Shown here piece after piece: positions 60,554 to 64,000 of a stretch of DNA of 64,000 nucleotides (the first letter of the stretch is position 1; the number at the start of each line of letters is the position of its first letter). Made by a program: the position numbers and the translations under genes. The notes below the pieces were generated by a model, which was not told the origin of the DNA, did no database searches, and saw nothing but the letters and a program-made list of their open reading frames with translations. Source of the DNA: Comamonas piscis (GTDB lineage: Bacteria > Pseudomonadota > Gammaproteobacteria > Burkholderiales > Burkholderiaceae_C); the NCBI RefSeq assembly GCF_014109725.1, contig NZ_CP058554.1:4092001-4156000 (forward strand), given 5' to 3'.

Positions 60554-61375
60554 TCAGCGCAGGCGCTCGCCGGCTTGCGCAGCGGTGGCCGTGCGCGGCA
60601 GGGCCATCCACACGCCATCCATCGCACGCACCTGGATGCGGTGGTCAAACACCGCTTCCAGCGCGGCATGGGTGGCAGGGTCATCACAGCGGCCTTGGTG
60701 CAGCACCCTGCCCGCTTGCAGCACCAGCATATGGTCGGCCAGCAGTGCGACGGATATCTCATGCAGCACGCTGACCACAGTGGTGCCCTGGGCCGTCAAG
60801 GCCCGCATGCTGTCCACCCAGTCGGTCTGGTGCGGTGGGTCCAGGTTGGCCAGCGGCTCATCCATCAGCAGCACGGGGGCCTGCACGGCCATCGCGCGGG
60901 CCAGCAGCACGCGCTGGCGCTCGCCGCCCGACAGCTCGGCCACCGGCCGGTGGCGCCAGTCCCAGGCATGCGCTGCTCGCAGGCATTGCTCGACGACGGC
61001 ATGGTCCTCGCTGCTGGACGCCGCAAACCAGGGCTGGTGCGGCAGGCGGCCCAGCATGGCCACATCCATTACCGTCAGCTCCTGCGTCACCACCTCGCCC
61101 TGGCCCAGCCAGGCCAGCGACTGGGCCCGCTGCTTGCGCGGCCAGCGCTGCAAATCCTTGCCTAACAGCGCCACCTCCCCCTGCCAATGTGCAGCCGGCC
61201 ACAAGCCGCCCAGCACCTTGAGCAAGCTCGATTTGCCCGCGCCATTGGGGCCAACAATGCTGGTCCAGCAGCCTTGTGCAAACGCGGCGTTGACCCCGTG
61301 CAGAATCGTCCGCGCAGGCACAGCGGCATGGATGTTGGTGGCGCTCAGCGCAGCCGTGGTCGCAGTGGCGGGCAT
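60554..61375 (-). CDS. btuD: Vitamin B12/corrinoid ABC transporter ATPase
   Basis: A 273-aa ATPase of the FecCD/BtuCD importer class: Walker A GPNGAGKSS, signature LSGGERQRVLLARAM, Walker B VLLMDEPLANLD, switch His in SVLHEISVA. The ATG shares one base with the btuC stop (TGATG). Placement in the cobalamin operon supports a corrinoid substrate. Confidence 0.93.
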   Translation of the reverse strand: MPATATTAALSATNIHAAVPARTILHGVNAAFAQGCWTSIVGPNGAGKSSLLKVLGGLWPAAHWQGEVALLGKDLQRWPRKQRAQSLAWLGQGEVVTQELTVMDVAMLGRLPHQPWFAASSSEDHAVVEQCLRAAHAWDWRHRPVAELSGGERQRVLLARAMAVQAPVLLMDEPLANLDPPHQTDWVDSMRALTAQGTTVVSVLHEISVALLADHMLVLQAGRVLHQGRCDDPATHAALEAVFDHRIQVRAMDGVWMALPRTATAAQAGERLR

Positions 61376-62421
61376 CAAATGCCTCCTGCCGAACGGGTGC
61401 TGCGGTGCATGCGCCACAGCAAATAGGTACCGCCCAGCGCGGCGGTGAGCACGCCCACCGGCAGCTCTTGCGGGGCCACCAGCCAGCGCGCCAAGATATC
61501 GGCGGCCAGCAGCAGCACACCGCCCATCGCGGCAGCCAGCGCGGTGCTACGGCCATGGCCCACTTGCACCAGGCTGCGCACCAGGTGGGGAGCGGCCAGG
61601 CCCACAAAGGCAATCAGCCCGGTCTGCGCGACGGAGGTGCCGGTGGCCAGGGCCAGCACCGCTACCAGCCCATAGCGCAGCGGCGCCAGCGGCAGGCCCA
61701 GGCTGGCAGCAGTCGCCTCGCCCAGGGTCAGGCCATCGAGCACGCGGGCGCAGCACCAGGTGGCCAGCACACAGAGCAGCAACACGGCGGCCATCAGCGC
61801 GCAGCCCTCCCAGCCGACAAAGGCCGAGGTACCCAGGGTAAAGGCCTGCATGGCCTGCAAAATATCGGGGTGGCGCAGCTCCAGCAGATCGCGCATGGCG
61901 CCCAGCACCACGCCAACGATCACGCCAGCTAGCAGCAGGCGCAAAGTGTTTTGTACATTGCGCGCCAACACCACCGTCAGCGCCACCGCACAGGCCGCGC
62001 CGACAAAGGCCATGCCCGTCATGCCCAGGCGGTAGAACAGATTCAGGCTGGTGACGGACGAGCCCAGCAGCACCAGGCCCAGCGCACTGCCCAGCGAGGC
62101 GCCGGAGGCACTGCCCAGCAAATACGGATCAGCCAGCGGGTTGCGAAACAGGCCCTGGGCCACGGCCCCCGCCAGGCCCAGCAGGCCACCAGCGAGCCAG
62201 GCGCCCAAAGAGCGCGGCAGGCGGATATCGACCACGATTTGCCAGGAGGTCGGGTCATCGCGCATGCGCAGCACACTCTCCCAACCGGTGCTGCCCACAC
62301 TGGCGCCCACCAGCAGCAGCACGACGCTGAGCACCAGCAGCACCAGCGCCAACCAGGCACTGCGGCTCAGGCCGGGCGCGACCGAGTGCAGCGCAGCAGA
62401 TGTAGGTGTGGGTAAAACCAT
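61375..62421 (-). CDS. btuC: Vitamin B12/corrinoid ABC transporter permease
   Basis: A 348-aa FecCD-family permease with about ten hydrophobic segments: IRLPRSLGAWLAGGLLGLAG, FRNPLADPYLLGSASGASLG, GLIAFVGLAAPHLVRSLV and the ATPase-contact loop. The start is the ATG sharing one base region with the btuF stop. Confidence 0.93.
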   Translation of the reverse strand: MVLPTPTSAALHSVAPGLSRSAWLALVLLVLSVVLLLVGASVGSTGWESVLRMRDDPTSWQIVVDIRLPRSLGAWLAGGLLGLAGAVAQGLFRNPLADPYLLGSASGASLGSALGLVLLGSSVTSLNLFYRLGMTGMAFVGAACAVALTVVLARNVQNTLRLLLAGVIVGVVLGAMRDLLELRHPDILQAMQAFTLGTSAFVGWEGCALMAAVLLLCVLATWCCARVLDGLTLGEATAASLGLPLAPLRYGLVAVLALATGTSVAQTGLIAFVGLAAPHLVRSLVQVGHGRSTALAAAMGGVLLLAADILARWLVAPQELPVGVLTAALGGTYLLWRMHRSTRSAGGI

Positions 62422-63422
62422 CAACGCGCCACCGCAAGCTGGCTTGGCGCCTTGTCAGCCAGGCAGCGTGCCATCAGCGCCGCCGCCAGGGCCATGCGCG
62501 GGCCGGGGCGCACAATCGCATACGACTCTTCATCGCTGAACACGCAGACACGGCCCGCCTTGACGGCCTGCAAGTTGTTCCAGCCCGGGTAACTGGTGGC
62601 AGCCTGCATGCTGCGGTTGCCGAGCATGATCACATCGGGCTGGGCGCGCAGCAAAAACTCCGGGCTCAGCCGGGGAAAGGGGCCCAGCTCGGCGGGCACA
62701 ACATTGTCCACGCCCAGCTGGGTCAGGGTCTCGCCAATAAAGGACTGGGGGCCGGCCGCATAGGGGCCCCGGCTCACTTCAAAGTAGACCCGGGTATGGC
62801 GCGTGCGCTCGGGCAACTCGCGCACCACCGCATCAATGCCCGATTCCAAGTCACGCCAGACCCGGTCTGCGCCCTGCGCCTGGGGCACGCCCAGCAGCTG
62901 GCCCAAGGTGCCCAGCACCCGGTGGATATCGGCCTTGGATTTCACATCCAGCGCCACCACCTTCAGGCCCAGCGCTTGCAAGCGCTCTGCTGCCTTCGAC
63001 GCATCGGACAGCAGCACCACATCGGGCTTGAGCGCCACAACGGATTCCACGCTTGGGTCCAGCCCGCCGCCTACCACCGGCAGCTTCTTGACCGAGGCGG
63101 GCCAGTCCGAATAGCGGTCCACCCCCACCAGGCGATCGCAGAGGCCCAGCGCGCAGGTGCTCTCGGTCAGCGATGGCAAGAGGCTGACAATGCGCTTGGG
63201 CGGCTTGTCCAGCTGCACTTTGCGGCCCCGGTCATCGACGATGGCGGCGGGCCTGACCAGGTCCTGGTCCTTCCAGACCGGCGCATTGGCAAAAGGAGCG
63301 AGCCGCAGTTCATCGACACTGGCCGCCTGCGCGGCATGCGCCATCGGCAATGAGATCATCAGCGCCACACAGGCCAGCGCTTTTCGCAGAAGGGGACGGG
63401 AAGCCATCAACAAAGCCATCAT
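62421..63422 (-). CDS. btuF: Vitamin B12/corrinoid ABC transporter substrate-binding protein
   Basis: A 333-aa periplasmic protein. Signal peptide MASRPLLRKALACVALMISL... ending AHAAQA. Mature: RIVSLLPSLTESTCALGLCD, LVGVDRYSDWPASVKKLP, VGGGLDPSVESVVALKPDVV; this YSDWP and LxPSxTE arrangement is characteristic of BtuF-type proteins. The start overlaps cobU by four bases. Confidence 0.92.
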   Translation of the reverse strand: MMALLMASRPLLRKALACVALMISLPMAHAAQAASVDELRLAPFANAPVWKDQDLVRPAAIVDDRGRKVQLDKPPKRIVSLLPSLTESTCALGLCDRLVGVDRYSDWPASVKKLPVVGGGLDPSVESVVALKPDVVLLSDASKAAERLQALGLKVVALDVKSKADIHRVLGTLGQLLGVPQAQGADRVWRDLESGIDAVVRELPERTRHTRVYFEVSRGPYAAGPQSFIGETLTQLGVDNVVPAELGPFPRLSPEFLLRAQPDVIMLGNRSMQAATSYPGWNNLQAVKAGRVCVFSDEESYAIVRPGPRMALAAALMARCLADKAPSQLAVAR

Positions 63423-64000
63423 TTCATCTGCAGGGGCAAGCCCGCTGCCATCAGTTGTACGCGGTTGCAGGCTGCCGCCGCTTGCTGGTTCAGCAGACCC
63501 AGCGCATCGACAAAGGCGCGCACCTCGCGGCCCATCGGGATGACACCCAAGCCAATCTCATTGCTGACCAGAATGACGGGGCCCGGCGCAGCCTGCAAGG
63601 CAGCGATAAAGGCATCGCACTGCGCCTGCCACGCTTGTGCAGGCGCAACCTCCGATGGCTCCATGGGCATCAGCCAGTTGGTGAGCCACAGGGTGAGGCA
63701 ATCGACCACCAACAGGTGATCTGGCCGGCTGTGGGCCTGCAGCAGCTGGGCGACGTCGCGCGGCGCTTCCAAGGTGGCCAGTTGCGGCACGCGCTCGCGG
63801 CGGTCTCGCTGGTGGCGCGCAATGCGCTCCTCCATCTCCGCGTCATAGGCGGTGCCGGTAGCAACCAGGCTGGCGCTGCGGCCAGCATCGGCCTGCAACC
63901 AGGCACGCGCCAGCAGCTCGGCCTGGCGCGATTTGCCCGATTTCTGCCCGCCCAGCAGCAGCAGCTTCAGCGGCGCTCCATCGACTTGGAATATAGATGC
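63419..64000 (-). CDS. cobU: Adenosylcobinamide kinase/guanylyltransferase (5' end beyond window)
   Basis: The frame stays open to the right edge, so the first few codons are missing. Walker A GGQKSGKSRQ is visible near the edge, then ATGTAYDAEMEERIARHQRD with the His that carries GMP in CobU, VVDCLTLWLTNWL and VSNEIGLGVIPMGREVR. It phosphorylates adenosylcobinamide and adds GMP. As the first visible gene of the operon it probably follows the promoter; a cobalamin riboswitch, if any, lies outside the window. Confidence 0.94.
   Translation of the reverse strand, partial: ASIFQVDGAPLKLLLLGGQKSGKSRQAELLARAWLQADAGRSASLVATGTAYDAEMEERIARHQRDRRERVPQLATLEAPRDVAQLLQAHSRPDHLLVVDCLTLWLTNWLMPMEPSEVAPAQAWQAQCDAFIAALQAAPGPVILVSNEIGLGVIPMGREVRAFVDALGLLNQQAAAACNRVQLMAAGLPLQMK

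Noticed and set aside
63419..64000. Cobalamin riboswitch for the cob operon
   Set aside because: No upstream untranslated region of the operon is inside the window; cobU is still open at the right edge, and internal gaps are too short.

Overview
The window is a chromosomal segment of a high-GC betaproteobacterium. The gene set and protein sequences look most like the family Comamonadaceae (Comamonas or a close relative), an assignment made by eye from protein resemblance and gene order (infC-rpmI-rplT-pheS-pheT-ihfA-merR-tRNA-Pro, argO/argP, late cobalamin genes), not from a search. Almost all of it is dense, GC-rich core-like sequence. The exception is a visibly AT-rich stretch at about 24.2-28.6 kb.

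Layout. 0-13.3 kb, minus strand: iron acquisition. A classic FecI/FecR/TonB-receptor cell-surface signalling operon sits next to a second one in which the ECF sigma factor and the FecR-type anti-sigma factor are a single polypeptide behind a clear Fur box. That module continues into a second receptor, a DUF3649/PepSY/DUF3325 inner-membrane operon and MacAB-type efflux genes. 13.4-24.0 kb: a LysR regulator, an exported ParB-like-domain protein, an Old Yellow Enzyme, the AspT/aspartate-4-decarboxylase pair (a probable proton-motive aspartate-to-alanine cycle) and DNA polymerase II.

24.2-28.6 kb: AT-rich accessory island. It holds an intact M35-like (aspzincin) metallopeptidase without a signal peptide, followed directly by a small exported Cys-tailed protein. 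Four further copies of the small protein follow: two intact, one with a single in-frame stop, and one decayed copy on the opposite strand. A C-terminal fragment of a second metallopeptidase has lost a zinc ligand and is joined to an IS481-type transposase fragment. This looks like an effector/immunity locus with accumulated immunity copies and is the best candidate for an undescribed system. A desaturase and tRNA-Pro(GGG) follow.

29.8-38.2 kb, minus strand: translation and nucleoid genes (merR, ihfA, pheT, pheS, rplT, rpmI, infC, thrS). infC appears to start at a rare ATA codon. thrS is preceded by a Thr-rich 14-codon leader peptide, alternative stems and a terminator, the anatomy of ribosome-mediated transcription attenuation. 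38.3-52.6 kb: mixed housekeeping, including a lipoprotein, Lrp and RhtA-like exporter, a divergent MurA, MetQ-like protein, ArgO/ArgP, an ABC exporter, SlyX, an aminotransferase, a DUF4105 protein and endonuclease III.

52.6-64.0 kb, minus strand: a tightly overlapping cobalamin salvage/import operon (cobU-btuF-btuC-btuD-cobO-bluB-cbiB-cobC-[HipA-like kinase-DUF3037]-cobQ-[His/Pro-rich exported protein]-cobT). It covers corrinoid import, adenosylation, DMB synthesis and nucleotide-loop assembly, but no corrin-ring synthesis genes are in view. cobU runs off the right edge and macB off the left.
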